DNA of 10,585 nucleotides from a bacterium UBP9_UBA1432 (GCA_002329445.1 DCTU01000048.1:11987-22571); one strand, 5' to 3'. Shown: positions 1 to 7,338, numbered from the stretch's first letter. Numbers and translations are program-made. The notes: generated by a model not told the origin, from the sequence alone.

Positions 1-182
1 CGGTTGGGGACCGGCAGGACCCCGGGCAGACCCAGGCAGACCGGGCAGACCGCCGAGTTGGGAGGGGCCCCGTAGCGGTTGGGGCACCCGCAGAAGAGCT
101 TGGTGCGGGTGGCCAGTTCGGCGTGGACCTCCAGGCCGATGACCGTCTCGAAAACCAGGCCGGCAGCCTCGGTTGCGCTCAT
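1..182 (-). CDS. gatB: Aspartyl/glutamyl-tRNA(Asn/Gln) amidotransferase subunit B, N-terminal fragment (runs off left edge)
   Basis: GatB binds misacylated Glu-tRNA(Gln) or Asp-tRNA(Asn) and activates the carboxyl group with ATP, so that ammonia from GatA can amidate it in the cytoplasm. Only the first 60 residues are in the window. They show the family's opening VIGLEVH (residues 14-20), a CxC pair (C31, C33) and a CPVC pair (C46, C49) that together match the GatB zinc site, and the GLPGVLPV stretch that follows. The ATG at 182-180 overlaps the gatA stop codon as ATGA, and a GGAGG lies 6 bases upstream of it. The gene is therefore translationally coupled to gatA. The rest of the gene lies beyond position 1, so I cannot judge whether it is intact. 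Confidence 0.96.
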   Translation of the reverse strand, partial: MSATEAAGLVFETVIGLEVHAELATRTKLFCGCPNRYGAPPNSAVCPVCLGLPGVLPVPN

Positions 183-1648
183 GCCATGCCTCCGTCGAAG
201 AGGGCGGCCTGCGGTTGGGCCAGGTGGTAAGGACGGACCGACTGCAAGGCCTGACCGCATGCCAGGAGCCTTCCCTCATCCCAGGCCCGACCGATCACCT
301 GCAGGCCCGCCGGCAGCCCCCGAACAGGCGCCATCGGGACCGAAAGCCCCGGCAGCCCGGCCAGGTTGACTCCCACCGTATAGACGTCAGACAGGTACAT
401 ATCCAGGGGATCGGCGGTCTTCTCACCCAGCGGGAAGGCCGGAATGGGGGTGGTGGGCAAGACCAGGAGATCGACCCGGGCCAGGGCCTCCTGGAAATCC
501 CGGGAGACGACCGAGCGCACTTTCTGCGCACGGGAATAGTAGGCCTCGTGGTAGCCAGCGGACAAGGTGTAGGTCCCCAACACGATCCTCCGCTTGACCT
601 CGGCGCCGAACCCGGCCGCCCGGGTCCGGCGCATCATCGCGGCCACGTCCGGCCCGGAGACCCGCAGTCCATAGCGCACCCCATCGAAGCGGGCCAGGTT
701 GGAGGAGGCCTCGGCCGGGGCCAGGATGTAGTAGGCGGGCAGGGCATATTCGAGATGGGGCAGATCGACGTCCACAAGCCGGGCCCCACAGCCGACCAGG
801 GCCTCGGTGGCCTCCTCGAAGGAGGTCGCCATCTCGGGCTCCAGCCCCTGCAGGAAGGCCCGAGGAATCCCCAGGCGCAGGCCCTCGACCCCGCGTTCCA
901 ACAAGGCTGGATAGTCGGGAACGGGACGGTCCTCACAGGTGGAGTCCAGGGGATCGTGTCCTGCCAGAACCCCCAGCAGCAGCGCGCAGTCCCGGACGTC
1001 TCGCGCCAGGGGGCCGACCTGATCCAACGAGGATGCGAAGGCGACCAGGCCGTGGCGGGAGACCCGACCATAGGTCGGCTTCAGGCCACAGACCCCACAG
1101 AAGGCGGCCGGCTGGCGGATGGAGCCTCCCGTGTCCGAGCCCAGGGCCAGAGGAACCATCCCCGCCGCCACGGCCACCGCCGAGCCTCCGCTGGACCCTC
1201 CCGGAACCCGCCCCGGATCCCAGGGATTCCGGGTCGGCCCGAAGGCCGAGTTCTCGGTGGAGGATCCCATGGCGAACTCATCGAGGTTGGTCTTGCCCAC
1301 CACGATGGCGCCGGCCGCTTGCAGACGGCGCACGACCGTGGCGTCATAGGGAGGCACGAAGGGCTCGAGGATCCGGGACCCGCACGTCGTCGGCATCCCT
1401 TGCAGGCACAAGTTGTCCTTCAGGGCCACGGGAAGTCCGGCCAGCGGTCCGGGATCCCGACCCGCATCCAGTTCTGCGTCGATCCGATCGGCCTGAGCCC
1501 GGGCCTGGTCCGCCTGCAGGTGCAGGAAGGCGTGAAGGGTCGGCTCCAATCGTCCGATTCGCCCCAAGGCCTGCTCGAGAAGGTCACGGGCCCGAAGCTG
1601 ACGATCGCGCAGGCGGGGCAGGAGCTGGTGGGCGGCGAGCCGGTGCAC
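179..1648 (-). CDS. gatA: Aspartyl/glutamyl-tRNA(Asn/Gln) amidotransferase subunit A (amidase)
   Basis: GatA hydrolyses glutamine and passes ammonia to GatB in the GatCAB transamidosome. The 489-residue product has the usual family length. The amidase-signature Ser-cisSer-Lys triad is visible: K77 in LPVALKDN, S152 in the GGSSGGSA loop (150-157) and nucleophile S176 in GSDTGGSIRQPA (170-181). The spacing (75 and 24 residues) equals that of the Staphylococcus aureus triad K79/S154/S178. The start codon is GTG at 1648-1646, directly after the gatC stop. It is favoured because AGGAGG lies 5 bases upstream and because the N-terminus then matches the family. The gene ends in an ATGA overlap with gatB. 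No oddities were seen. The main uncertainty is whether the enzyme serves tRNA(Gln), tRNA(Asn) or both, which sequence alone cannot tell. Confidence 0.97.
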   Translation of the reverse strand: MHRLAAHQLLPRLRDRQLRARDLLEQALGRIGRLEPTLHAFLHLQADQARAQADRIDAELDAGRDPGPLAGLPVALKDNLCLQGMPTTCGSRILEPFVPPYDATVVRRLQAAGAIVVGKTNLDEFAMGSSTENSAFGPTRNPWDPGRVPGGSSGGSAVAVAAGMVPLALGSDTGGSIRQPAAFCGVCGLKPTYGRVSRHGLVAFASSLDQVGPLARDVRDCALLLGVLAGHDPLDSTCEDRPVPDYPALLERGVEGLRLGIPRAFLQGLEPEMATSFEEATEALVGCGARLVDVDLPHLEYALPAYYILAPAEASSNLARFDGVRYGLRVSGPDVAAMMRRTRAAGFGAEVKRRIVLGTYTLSAGYHEAYYSRAQKVRSVVSRDFQEALARVDLLVLPTTPIPAFPLGEKTADPLDMYLSDVYTVGVNLAGLPGLSVPMAPVRGLPAGLQVIGRAWDEGRLLACGQALQSVRPYHLAQPQAALFDGGMA

Positions 1649-1951
1649 TCAATCCTCCTCGAGAATTCGCGGGATGCGGAAGTAGTCTCCCTGACGCGCC
1701 GGGGCGTTGGCCAGGACCGCCTCCGGACTCAAGGGACGATCCGGCTGGTCCTCCCGGAACACGTTGGTCCGGACCGGGACATCCGGTTGGACCCCCTCCA
1801 AATCCACTTCGGCCAGACGACCGACGTATTCCAGGACCAAACCCAATTGCAGAGCCAGGCGTTCGCGCTCGTCGGGTTGCAGGTCCAGGCGGGCCAGGCG
1901 GGCCACGTGGTCCACCTCCCGAAGGGATAGACGTGTCTGGGAATCGCTCAA
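1649..1951 (-). CDS. gatC: Aspartyl/glutamyl-tRNA(Asn/Gln) amidotransferase subunit C
   Basis: GatC is the small scaffold subunit that wraps around the GatA-GatB interface. With the start used here the protein is 100 residues, the normal GatC size. It begins with the family's helical segment (LREVDHVARLARLDL, about residues 9-23). Its C-terminal half holds the VPVRTNVFREDQ and ANAPARQGDYFRIPRI stretches typical of GatC. The start is inferred to be TTG at 1951-1949, because a GGAGGG sits 7 bases upstream and family similarity begins just after it. An in-frame GTG at 2032 would add 27 low-complexity residues and overlap the preceding gene, so it is unlikely. The stop abuts the gatA GTG with no gap, which makes coupled translation and a fixed C:A ratio likely. 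Confidence 0.93.
   Translation of the reverse strand: MSDSQTRLSLREVDHVARLARLDLQPDERERLALQLGLVLEYVGRLAEVDLEGVQPDVPVRTNVFREDQPDRPLSPEAVLANAPARQGDYFRIPRILEED
1654..1659 (-). promoter_or_regulatory. Ribosome binding site deciding the gatA GTG start
   Basis: A full AGGAGG lies inside the end of gatC, with a 5-base spacer to the GTG at 1648-1646. It supports a GTG start that directly follows the gatC TGA stop. Confidence 0.75.
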
Positions 1952-1958
1952 TGCCGGG

Positions 1959-1964
1959 CCCTCC
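1959..1964 (-). promoter_or_regulatory. Ribosome binding site deciding the gatC TTG start
   Basis: On the minus strand GGAGGG is followed by a 7-base spacer and TTG (1951-1949). No ATG or GTG near the beginning of the conserved GatC region has a comparable site, so this motif decides the start. Confidence 0.65.
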
Positions 1965-2016
1965 GCTCTGGCCGCGGTTCGAGTCGCCCTGGGAGAGTCC
2001 TCTGGAGAATCGCCCC

Positions 2017-2739
2017 TCAGTCCTCGACCCACTCCTCCGCCCAGGCGGTCCGCGTCAGGTCCAGGTCCGACCAGGCCTGTTGAGACTCCAGATCCGCCAG
2101 GCGGGCCTGGGAATCGGTCTCGAACTCGTGCAGGGCGTGGAAGAAGTGAAGGTGGTCGCGCCTCCAGGCCAGGAAATGGCCGGTTCCAGGGGTGAATCGG
2201 GCCGCGGTGGCCCGCGTCGCGATCCCGTGGACCAGGCGGAAGAAGTTCTGGAACGAGACGTAGGAGACCCGGCCCAGGAAGGCCCGATAATTGACCAGGG
2301 CGGCGTCGAAGCGCAGAGGCTCATGCAGCCCCTGCACGTAGAGGTCCAGGAAGTAGGACTCGTGCTTGGAGACGACCTTGCTCTTGTCGACACCCCCGCG
2401 CAGCATGCGGGAAACGCCCCCCATCATCTTCTCGATGTTGTAGGCGTCGGTGTCGGTCTCGCGGCGTTCCAACATGGCCCCCAGCGCGACCAGGCGGACC
2501 TTCTCCCAGGGGATCTCCAGGATCTCCTGGGCCGTCTCCACCACCAGGCGATCCTCGTGGAAGGCGCCGGTCTTGACCCGCATGGGCAGAGGCAAGGAGC
2601 GTTCGTGCCGGAGCGGCCCGCGCGGTCGATCGAGCTCTTCGCGCAGCACGAAACCGGGCAGGGGGGGCTGATAGTCCCCCGGCAGGGACCGGTCGTCCGG
2701 GATGGGCGGGGTGCCCTCGGGGGGGCCGACAGGATCCAT
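2017..2739 (-). CDS. Uncharacterised 240-residue protein downstream of the PilU-like ATPase; possible PH-like fold
   Basis: I do not recognise this family. Residues 1-40 are rich in proline and charge and probably disordered. Residues 52-90 read as alternating beta strands (MRVKTGAF, DRLVVETA, ILEIPWEKVRLVAL). An IPW.KV element here is what bacterial PH-like domains often show before a helix or strand. Residues 128-148 (SYFLDLYV, PLRFDAALVNY) could complete such a sheet. Residues 155-205 are aromatic and His/Arg-rich (FQNFFRLVHGIATR, FLAWRRDHLHFFHALHEF). The C-terminus is acidic and Trp-containing. There is no signal peptide or membrane helix, so it is probably cytoplasmic. The ATG lies 2 bases after the pilU stop without a clear Shine-Dalgarno, so translation probably depends on pilU readthrough by coupling. 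The context suggests a pilus-related or peripheral role, but that is a guess. Coding is supported by co-direction, tight spacing and a composition free of low-complexity artefacts in its body. Confidence 0.85.
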   Translation of the reverse strand: MDPVGPPEGTPPIPDDRSLPGDYQPPLPGFVLREELDRPRGPLRHERSLPLPMRVKTGAFHEDRLVVETAQEILEIPWEKVRLVALGAMLERRETDTDAYNIEKMMGGVSRMLRGGVDKSKVVSKHESYFLDLYVQGLHEPLRFDAALVNYRAFLGRVSYVSFQNFFRLVHGIATRATAARFTPGTGHFLAWRRDHLHFFHALHEFETDSQARLADLESQQAWSDLDLTRTAWAEEWVED

Positions 2740-2741
2740 GG

Positions 2742-3884
2742 CTAGGAATGGGCCTGTCCGGCCCCGCCGTAGCGGTCATCACCCTGGCCGGTGATGGTGA
2801 CCCGCAGGTGACGGAGCTTCAAGCGCATGTCGTTGGCGTTGTCCGAGTTGCGGACCGCCTCCTCTGCCGTGATCTTGCCGGCTTTGAAGAGTTCCAGCAG
2901 GCAGTGGTCGAAGCTCTGCATCCCTTCAGGGTGGAAGGAATCCAGCTCGCGCTTGATGGTCGTCAGGGACCCCTCGCGCAGCAGCTCGGTCATCCGCGCG
3001 TTCCCCAGCATGACCTCCACGGCGGCCACGCGCTTGCCATCGACCCCGGGGATCAACCGCTGGGCCACGATGCCCCGGATGTTCATGGAGAGCTGCTGCA
3101 AGACCGGGTTGTGCATCTCGTCGGGGAAGAACTGCAGGACGCGCTCGATGGTCTGGACGGCGTTGTTGGCGTGCAGGGTCGAGAGCACCAGGTGACCGGT
3201 CTCGGCGAAGTAGACCGCAGCCTCGACCGAGCTGACGTCGCGCATCTCACCGATCAGCAGCACGTCGGGGGCCTGACGCAGGGCGCTCTCCAGGGCCTCC
3301 TTGAAGGACATCGTGTCGCTGCCCACCTCGCGCTGGCTGACGATGCAGGTGGCCTCATCCTCGTGCAGGTACTCGATGGGGTCCTCGATGGTGACGATGT
3401 GGCCGGGCGCATTCTCCTTGCGGTAGCGGATCATGGAAGCCAGGGTGGTGGACTTGCCCGAACCGGTGGGGCCGGTCATGAGGACCAGGCCCCTCTTCTG
3501 CATGGCCAGCGTCTTGAGCACCTCGGGGAGCCCCAACTGCTGGAACTCGAGGATCTCGTCCTCCACCCGCCGCAGCACCATGGCCACGGTCCCCTTCTGC
3601 TTGTAGGCGTTGACCCGAAAACGGCCCACGCCCTCCAGGGCGTAGACGAAGTTGGCCTCGGGGTGATCGGTCTCGAACCCCTCCCGCTGACGGACCGGCA
3701 TGATGGTGAAGGCCAGATGCTCGGTCATCTGGGGGATCAGGGGCTGACACTCGACCGGATACATGTTGCCCTGGATCCTCAGGAACGGGACGCTGTTGGC
3801 CTTGATGTAGACATCCGAAGCCTTCTCGCGGACCGAGACCGTCAGGACCTGGTCCAGCAGTTGGCGCAGGTTCTCGACTTCCAT
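2742..3884 (-). CDS. pilU: PilU-like type IV pilus retraction ATPase (PilT/PilU family)
   Basis: This is a cytoplasmic hexameric secretion ATPase that powers type IV pilus retraction at the inner-membrane platform. The 380-residue protein has an N-terminal PAS-like segment (SDVYIKA at 23-29). Its ATPase core holds Walker A GPTGSGKST (138-146), an Asp box TIEDPIEYLH (165-174), Walker B VLLIGEMRD (208-216) and a His box TGHLVLSTLHANN (229-241). I prefer PilU over PilT for three reasons: the YRKENAPGHIVTIEDP and CIVSQREVGSDT stretches, the GMQSFDHCLLELFKAGKITAEEAVRNSD tail pattern, and the degenerate form (RMTELLRE) of the PilT AIRNLIRE motif. A polar tail of about 20 residues follows. The ATG at 3884 has AGGAGG 4 bases upstream. 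No pilT or other pilus gene is visible. In proteobacteria PilU acts with PilT, so a PilT is expected elsewhere. Assignment to the family is firm; PilU versus PilT is likely. Confidence 0.93.
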   Translation of the reverse strand: MEVENLRQLLDQVLTVSVREKASDVYIKANSVPFLRIQGNMYPVECQPLIPQMTEHLAFTIMPVRQREGFETDHPEANFVYALEGVGRFRVNAYKQKGTVAMVLRRVEDEILEFQQLGLPEVLKTLAMQKRGLVLMTGPTGSGKSTTLASMIRYRKENAPGHIVTIEDPIEYLHEDEATCIVSQREVGSDTMSFKEALESALRQAPDVLLIGEMRDVSSVEAAVYFAETGHLVLSTLHANNAVQTIERVLQFFPDEMHNPVLQQLSMNIRGIVAQRLIPGVDGKRVAAVEVMLGNARMTELLREGSLTTIKRELDSFHPEGMQSFDHCLLELFKAGKITAEEAVRNSDNANDMRLKLRHLRVTITGQGDDRYGGAGQAHS

Positions 3885-3984
3885 GCTTCCTCCTCAGGCC
3901 GGTTCGAGGGGCCTTCGAGACGGCGCCCCGGCGCACCTCGACAGGCCATCCATTTCGCGCGCCGGAGCCCGGCGCCCTGCCCGT
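3885..3984. other. 100-base spacer between plsY and the PilU-like gene
   Basis: The spacer contains one perfect GC-rich hairpin, GCGCCGG-agc-CCGGCGC at 3959-3975. It lies 10 bases past the plsY stop in the direction of transcription. No T-run follows it on the minus strand, so it is not a convincing intrinsic terminator, though it could protect the mRNA 3' end or cause pausing. The pilU Shine-Dalgarno lies at the low-coordinate edge. I see no recognisable promoter. Confidence 0.4.
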
Positions 3985-4608
3985 TCAGTCCTTGCGATCC
4001 GCCCGGTCTCCCAGCGCCAGCTCCTTGCCTTGCAACAGGCGTTGGATGTTGCCGCGATGCCGGTACAGGGCAAAGGCCGCGGCCAGCACCCCGAAGGCGA
4101 TGTAGACGGGCGGATCATGGTAGACGATCATCAGCACGGGGACGCTGAGCAGGGCGGCCAGGGAGGCCAGCGAGCTGTAGCGGCTCAAGGCCAGCACCGC
4201 CACCCACAGCAGGCCGGCCATGGCTGCCACCAGTGGAGTCAGGCCCAGCAGGACGCCGAAGGAGGTGGCCACCCCCTTGCCCCCGCGGAAGCGCAGGAAG
4301 AGCGACCAGTTGTGCCCGGCGATCGCCGCCAGGCCGCAGGCCACCGTCACCACGGGCGCCAGGAAGTCCGGAGCCAGGGCGAAGACGGCCAGCTTCACGG
4401 CCAGGAAGCCCTTCAGGAGATCGGCCGCCAGCACCAGGATCCCCCCGGCCAGGCCCAGCGCCCGGAACGCGTTGGTGGCCCCCACGTTCCCACTACCGTG
4501 GAGGCGCAGGTCGACTCCCTTCAGGCGGCGGGCCAGGATCACCCCGGAGGGAACCGAGCCGATCAGATAGCAGAGCAACAGGACGACCAGGGTCCAGAGC
4601 GGGAACAT
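3985..4608 (-). CDS. plsY: Acyl-phosphate:glycerol-3-phosphate acyltransferase PlsY
   Basis: PlsY moves the acyl group from acyl-phosphate to sn-glycerol-3-phosphate at the inner membrane, giving lysophosphatidic acid, the substrate for PlsC. The 207-residue protein is strongly hydrophobic, with several membrane segments (about 1-20, 50-78, 84-100, 117-140 and 147-183). It carries all three family motifs: GSVPSG and GSGNVGATN (17-22, 38-46), GHNWSLFLRFRGGKG (98-112), and the C-terminal YRHRGNIQRLLQGKE (182-196). Length and topology are normal. The ATG at 4608 has an AGGTGA element that overlaps the der stop region, so ribosomes finishing der probably reinitiate here. The der-plsY adjacency is common in bacteria. 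The acyl-phosphate synthase PlsX is not in the window. Confidence 0.97.
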   Translation of the reverse strand: MFPLWTLVVLLLCYLIGSVPSGVILARRLKGVDLRLHGSGNVGATNAFRALGLAGGILVLAADLLKGFLAVKLAVFALAPDFLAPVVTVACGLAAIAGHNWSLFLRFRGGKGVATSFGVLLGLTPLVAAMAGLLWVAVLALSRYSSLASLAALLSVPVLMIVYHDPPVYIAFGVLAAAFALYRHRGNIQRLLQGKELALGDRADRKD

Positions 4609-4617
4609 GCCGTCACC

Positions 4618-5979
4618 TCACTTGACGAACTTCAGCTCGATCGGGGTGCCCACGAAACCAAAGGCCTCGCGCAACTGGTTTTCCAGATAGCGCCGATAGG
4701 AGAAGTGGACCAGTTTGGGGGAGTTACATTTCAGGGCGAAGGTGGGCGGCTGCACTCCCCGCTGGCTGACATACTTCACCTTGAGGTGTTCTCCCTTGTA
4801 GCCGGGCGGCGGACGCAGGGCCATGGCTTCGCGGATCACCTGGTTGAGCAGAGGGGTGGGCACCCGGCGAGCGGCCTCGTCAGCGGACTCCAGGGCCGCC
4901 TCGAGAATCTCGTGGGTCCCTTCTCCGGTCAGGGCAGACACGAAGAGAACGGGTGCATAGGACAGGAACTCCAGGTCGGCTGCCAGCTTTCGGGTGAACT
5001 CCTGCTTCCAGGCGGCCACCTTGTCGGCCGGGGCCATCTCGTGGAGGAGGTCCCACTTGTTGACCAGGATCACCGAGGCCTTGCCGGCCTCGTGGATCTC
5101 GCCGGCGACGCGCTGGTCCTGGGCCACCACGCCATCGCGCGCGTCCAGGACCAGCAGGGCCACGTCGGCGCGTTCCAGGGACTGGGCCGCGCGAACCCCG
5201 CTGAAGTATTCGACGTCCTCGTCCACCTTGGCCTTGCGACGAAGTCCCGCGGTGTCCACCAGGCGAATCGGACGCCCCTCATACTCGATCAGCGTGTCCA
5301 CGCTGTCGCGCGTGGTCCCTGCCTCGTGGTGGACGATGGCCCGTTCCTCGCCGATCAGGCGGTTGAGCATGGAGGACTTGCCCACGTTGGGGCGGCCCAC
5401 CAGGACCATCGAGATCTCGTCCAGGTCGGCCTCGTCCTCGGTGTCGGGCAAGAGCTCCAGAACCCGATCCAGCAAGTCCCCGGTGCTGACGCCGTGGATG
5501 GCCGAGACCGTCAGCGGCTCTCCCAGACCCAGGGCATAGAACTCGCATGCCGCAGCCTCGACGGCCAGGGTCTCGGCCTTATTGGCCACCAGCAGCACGG
5601 GGGCCTTCTGGCGGCGCAGGATGTCGGCCACCTCTTCATCGAGGGGATGGACTCCGGTCCGGGCGTCCACCAGGAACAGGACCAGGGCGGCCTCCTCGAC
5701 GGCCTTGCGTGCCTGCTGATGCACCTGCCGGCGCAGCACGTCGGGGTCCTTGGGGTCGATTCCCCCCGTGTCGACCAGGGTGAAGGTCCGTCCCGACCAG
5801 TCACACAGGCCGTAAATCCGGTCCCGCGTGATGCCAGGCGTATCCTGCACGATGGCCGTGCGGCGGCCGACCAGGCGGTTGAAGAGGGCAGACTTGCCCA
5901 CGTTGGGGCGGCCCACGATGGCCACGATGGGCGTGCTTCGAGTCGTGATCCGGGGACGAGGCTGATTCAATGTCATCAT
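4618..5979 (-). CDS. der: Ribosome-assembly GTPase Der (EngA)
   Basis: Der is an essential double-GTPase that acts in late 50S subunit assembly. The 453-residue product has two complete G domains in tandem. The first shows GRPNVGKS (23-30), DTGG (70-73) and NKAE (133-136). The second shows GRPNVGKS (195-202), a TTRDS switch (222-226), DTAG (242-245) and NKWD (307-310). A C-terminal KH-like domain (about 360-453) includes the family's PPGYKGEHLKVKYVSQ and CNSPKLVHFSYRRYLEN elements. No G motif is missing. Two ATG codons lie back to back at 5979 and 5976. The first gives an ATGATGA junction with the plsC stop, and a GGAAAGA lies just upstream, so either may be used. The first is reported. The few extra N-terminal residues before the first G domain are unremarkable. 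Confidence 0.98.
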   Translation of the reverse strand: MMTLNQPRPRITTRSTPIVAIVGRPNVGKSALFNRLVGRRTAIVQDTPGITRDRIYGLCDWSGRTFTLVDTGGIDPKDPDVLRRQVHQQARKAVEEAALVLFLVDARTGVHPLDEEVADILRRQKAPVLLVANKAETLAVEAAACEFYALGLGEPLTVSAIHGVSTGDLLDRVLELLPDTEDEADLDEISMVLVGRPNVGKSSMLNRLIGEERAIVHHEAGTTRDSVDTLIEYEGRPIRLVDTAGLRRKAKVDEDVEYFSGVRAAQSLERADVALLVLDARDGVVAQDQRVAGEIHEAGKASVILVNKWDLLHEMAPADKVAAWKQEFTRKLAADLEFLSYAPVLFVSALTGEGTHEILEAALESADEAARRVPTPLLNQVIREAMALRPPPGYKGEHLKVKYVSQRGVQPPTFALKCNSPKLVHFSYRRYLENQLREAFGFVGTPIELKFVK

Positions 5980-6653
5980 TCTTTCCGGGCCCGGCCATCC
6001 GGCGGAGGCCCCTGGTCGATCAAGGTTTGGATGCTGGCCATGACCCGGTCACGGACCTCCTGGATGCGCTGTTCGGAAGGCTCGGGATCCTTCCCGAAAC
6101 GCATCGGGGGGCCGAAACGGATCCCGAAAGGGGGGCCGCCCGGCAGCATCCGACGTTGGACGGATTCCCGAGTCCGGAACACGGCCACCGGGACCACGGG
6201 AGCCCCGGTGCGCAGCGCCAGGAGCGCCACTCCGGAACGAGCCGGGCGCAGCCGGCCATCGCGCGAACGCGTCCCTTCGGGATAGATCCCGATCATGCGC
6301 CCGGCCTCCAAGTGCGCTCGAGCACCGTCCAGGGCCCGGCGCTTCCTGGCCTCGCTTCCCTTCCGATCCACCTCCAGGCAGCCGCAGGCACGCAGGAACG
6401 ACCCCAGGAACGGAACCACGAAGAGTTCCCGCTTGGCCAAGAAGAAGACCTGCCGGTGCGGGATGGCGGTCGCCAGGAGAGGAGGATCCAGGAGGGACTC
6501 ATGGTTGCTGGCCACCACGCAGGCTCCGCGATCCGGGACGTTCTCCAGCCCCTCCTCCCAGGCCCGATAGACCAGGCGGAAGAAGCCTCGGAGGGTCACC
6601 TGCCCGAACCGGTAGGCCGGCAGGATCCTCTCGACGGGCTTGCGCAACCTCAT
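5976..6653 (-). CDS. plsC: 1-acyl-sn-glycerol-3-phosphate acyltransferase (PlsC/LPLAT family)
   Basis: The product acylates lysophosphatidic acid to phosphatidic acid at the inner membrane. The 225-residue protein has the four LPLAT blocks in order: NHESLLD (50-56, the catalytic HX4D), KRELFVVPFLGSFLRACGCLEVDR (74-97), YPEGTRS (124-130, substrate phosphate binding) and PVVPVAVF (152-159). No full transmembrane helix is obvious, but the N-terminal amphipathic segment (about 8-32) could anchor the protein to the membrane, as in many short PlsC proteins. Its ATG overlaps the cmk stop as ATGA, and its own stop overlaps the der start. Together with PlsY two genes downstream it forms consecutive steps of phosphatidate synthesis. 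LPLAT members can use other acceptors, so the exact substrate is inferred from family and context. Confidence 0.94.
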   Translation of the reverse strand: MRLRKPVERILPAYRFGQVTLRGFFRLVYRAWEEGLENVPDRGACVVASNHESLLDPPLLATAIPHRQVFFLAKRELFVVPFLGSFLRACGCLEVDRKGSEARKRRALDGARAHLEAGRMIGIYPEGTRSRDGRLRPARSGVALLALRTGAPVVPVAVFRTRESVQRRMLPGGPPFGIRFGPPMRFGKDPEPSEQRIQEVRDRVMASIQTLIDQGPPPDGRARKE

Positions 6654-7333
6654 CCTCGGGACTCCAGGAATCTGGCCACCACCAGGTCCACGACCTGTTC
6701 GGCGCTCATCGAGGTGCAGTCCAACCGCTCGGCATCGTCCGCGACCCTGAGCGGAGAGTCGTTCCGCGACGAGTCGATATCGTCGCGTTCACTCAACTGG
6801 GTGGAGACCTCCTCCTGGGAATACTCACGGCCCTCAGAGAGGAGGTCGGCCTGGCGACGGCGAGCCCGTTCGACCAGGTCGGCGTCCAGGTAGAACTTCA
6901 GGCGGGCTTCCGGCATGACCACCGTCCCGATGTCGCGCCCGGCCATGATCACCCCGCCCTGCTCGGACTTCCTCCGTTGACGGCGAACCATGTCCCGGCG
7001 CACGCCGGGGACACTGGCCACCCGGGGGACGGCCTGAGAGACCTCGGGCGAGTGGAGTTCTGCGGTGATGTCCACTCCGTCCACCAGCAGGCGATGCCCG
7101 GCTGCAGAATCCGGATCCGGCTGCATGTCCAGGCTCAACCCACAGGAAAGCTCCTCCAGCGCCGCCTCGTCGGCCAGGTCCAGGCCCTGCTTGAGGGCCT
7201 GGAAGGTGACAGCGCGGTACATGGCTCCGGTGTCCAGGTACACCAGGCCCAGGCGCGAGGCCAGGAGCCGAGCGACCGTGGTCTTGCCGCTGGCAGCGGG
7301 TCCATCGATGGCAATGTTCGGCAATTTCGTCAT
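6650..7333 (-). CDS. cmk: Cytidylate kinase (CMP/dCMP kinase)
   Basis: Cmk phosphorylates CMP and dCMP with ATP in the cytoplasm. It recycles the CMP released by phospholipid synthesis. Using ATG 7333 the protein has 227 residues, normal for the long bacterial form. It shows the P-loop GPAASGKTT (11-19), DTGAMYR (34-40), the CMP-domain VDITAELHSPEVS region (about 87-99), GRDIGTVVMPEA and the RDDIDSSRNDSPLRVADDA segment that contributes ribose/base contacts and the lid. An in-frame TTG at 7372 would add 13 residues that do not match the family and would start inside a predicted hairpin loop, so it was not used. The GGGG upstream is a weak ribosome binding site that lies within that hairpin. 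The stop overlaps plsC by ATGA. The usual partner rpsA is not adjacent here. Confidence 0.97.
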   Translation of the reverse strand: MTKLPNIAIDGPAASGKTTVARLLASRLGLVYLDTGAMYRAVTFQALKQGLDLADEAALEELSCGLSLDMQPDPDSAAGHRLLVDGVDITAELHSPEVSQAVPRVASVPGVRRDMVRRQRRKSEQGGVIMAGRDIGTVVMPEARLKFYLDADLVERARRRQADLLSEGREYSQEEVSTQLSERDDIDSSRNDSPLRVADDAERLDCTSMSAEQVVDLVVARFLESRG

Positions 7334-7338
7334 GAGTC

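Noticed and set aside
5..50. Repeated GCAGACC-like units at the left edge considered as a tandem repeat
   Set aside because: They fall in gatB codons for the conserved CPVCLGLPGVLPVPN segment, so the repetition follows from similar Val/Cys/Leu/Gly/Pro codons.
173..1930. 585-codon plus-strand open frame opposite gatA and gatC
   Set aside because: It is antisense to well-supported genes and has the same low-complexity Gly/Gln/Arg composition as other shadow frames here.
1033..2745. 570-codon plus-strand open frame
   Set aside because: It crosses gatA, gatC and the 240-residue gene in antisense, is Pro/Arg-rich, and shows no recognisable domain.
3959..3975. Perfect GC hairpin after plsY considered as an intrinsic terminator
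   Set aside because: No T-run follows on the minus strand; the next bases are GCGAAATGG.
3883..6285. 800-codon plus-strand open frame across plsY, der and plsC
   Set aside because: It is fully antisense to three genes with complete family motifs. The translation is Gln/Gly/His-rich with no domain. Stops are rare in such frames in GC-rich DNA.
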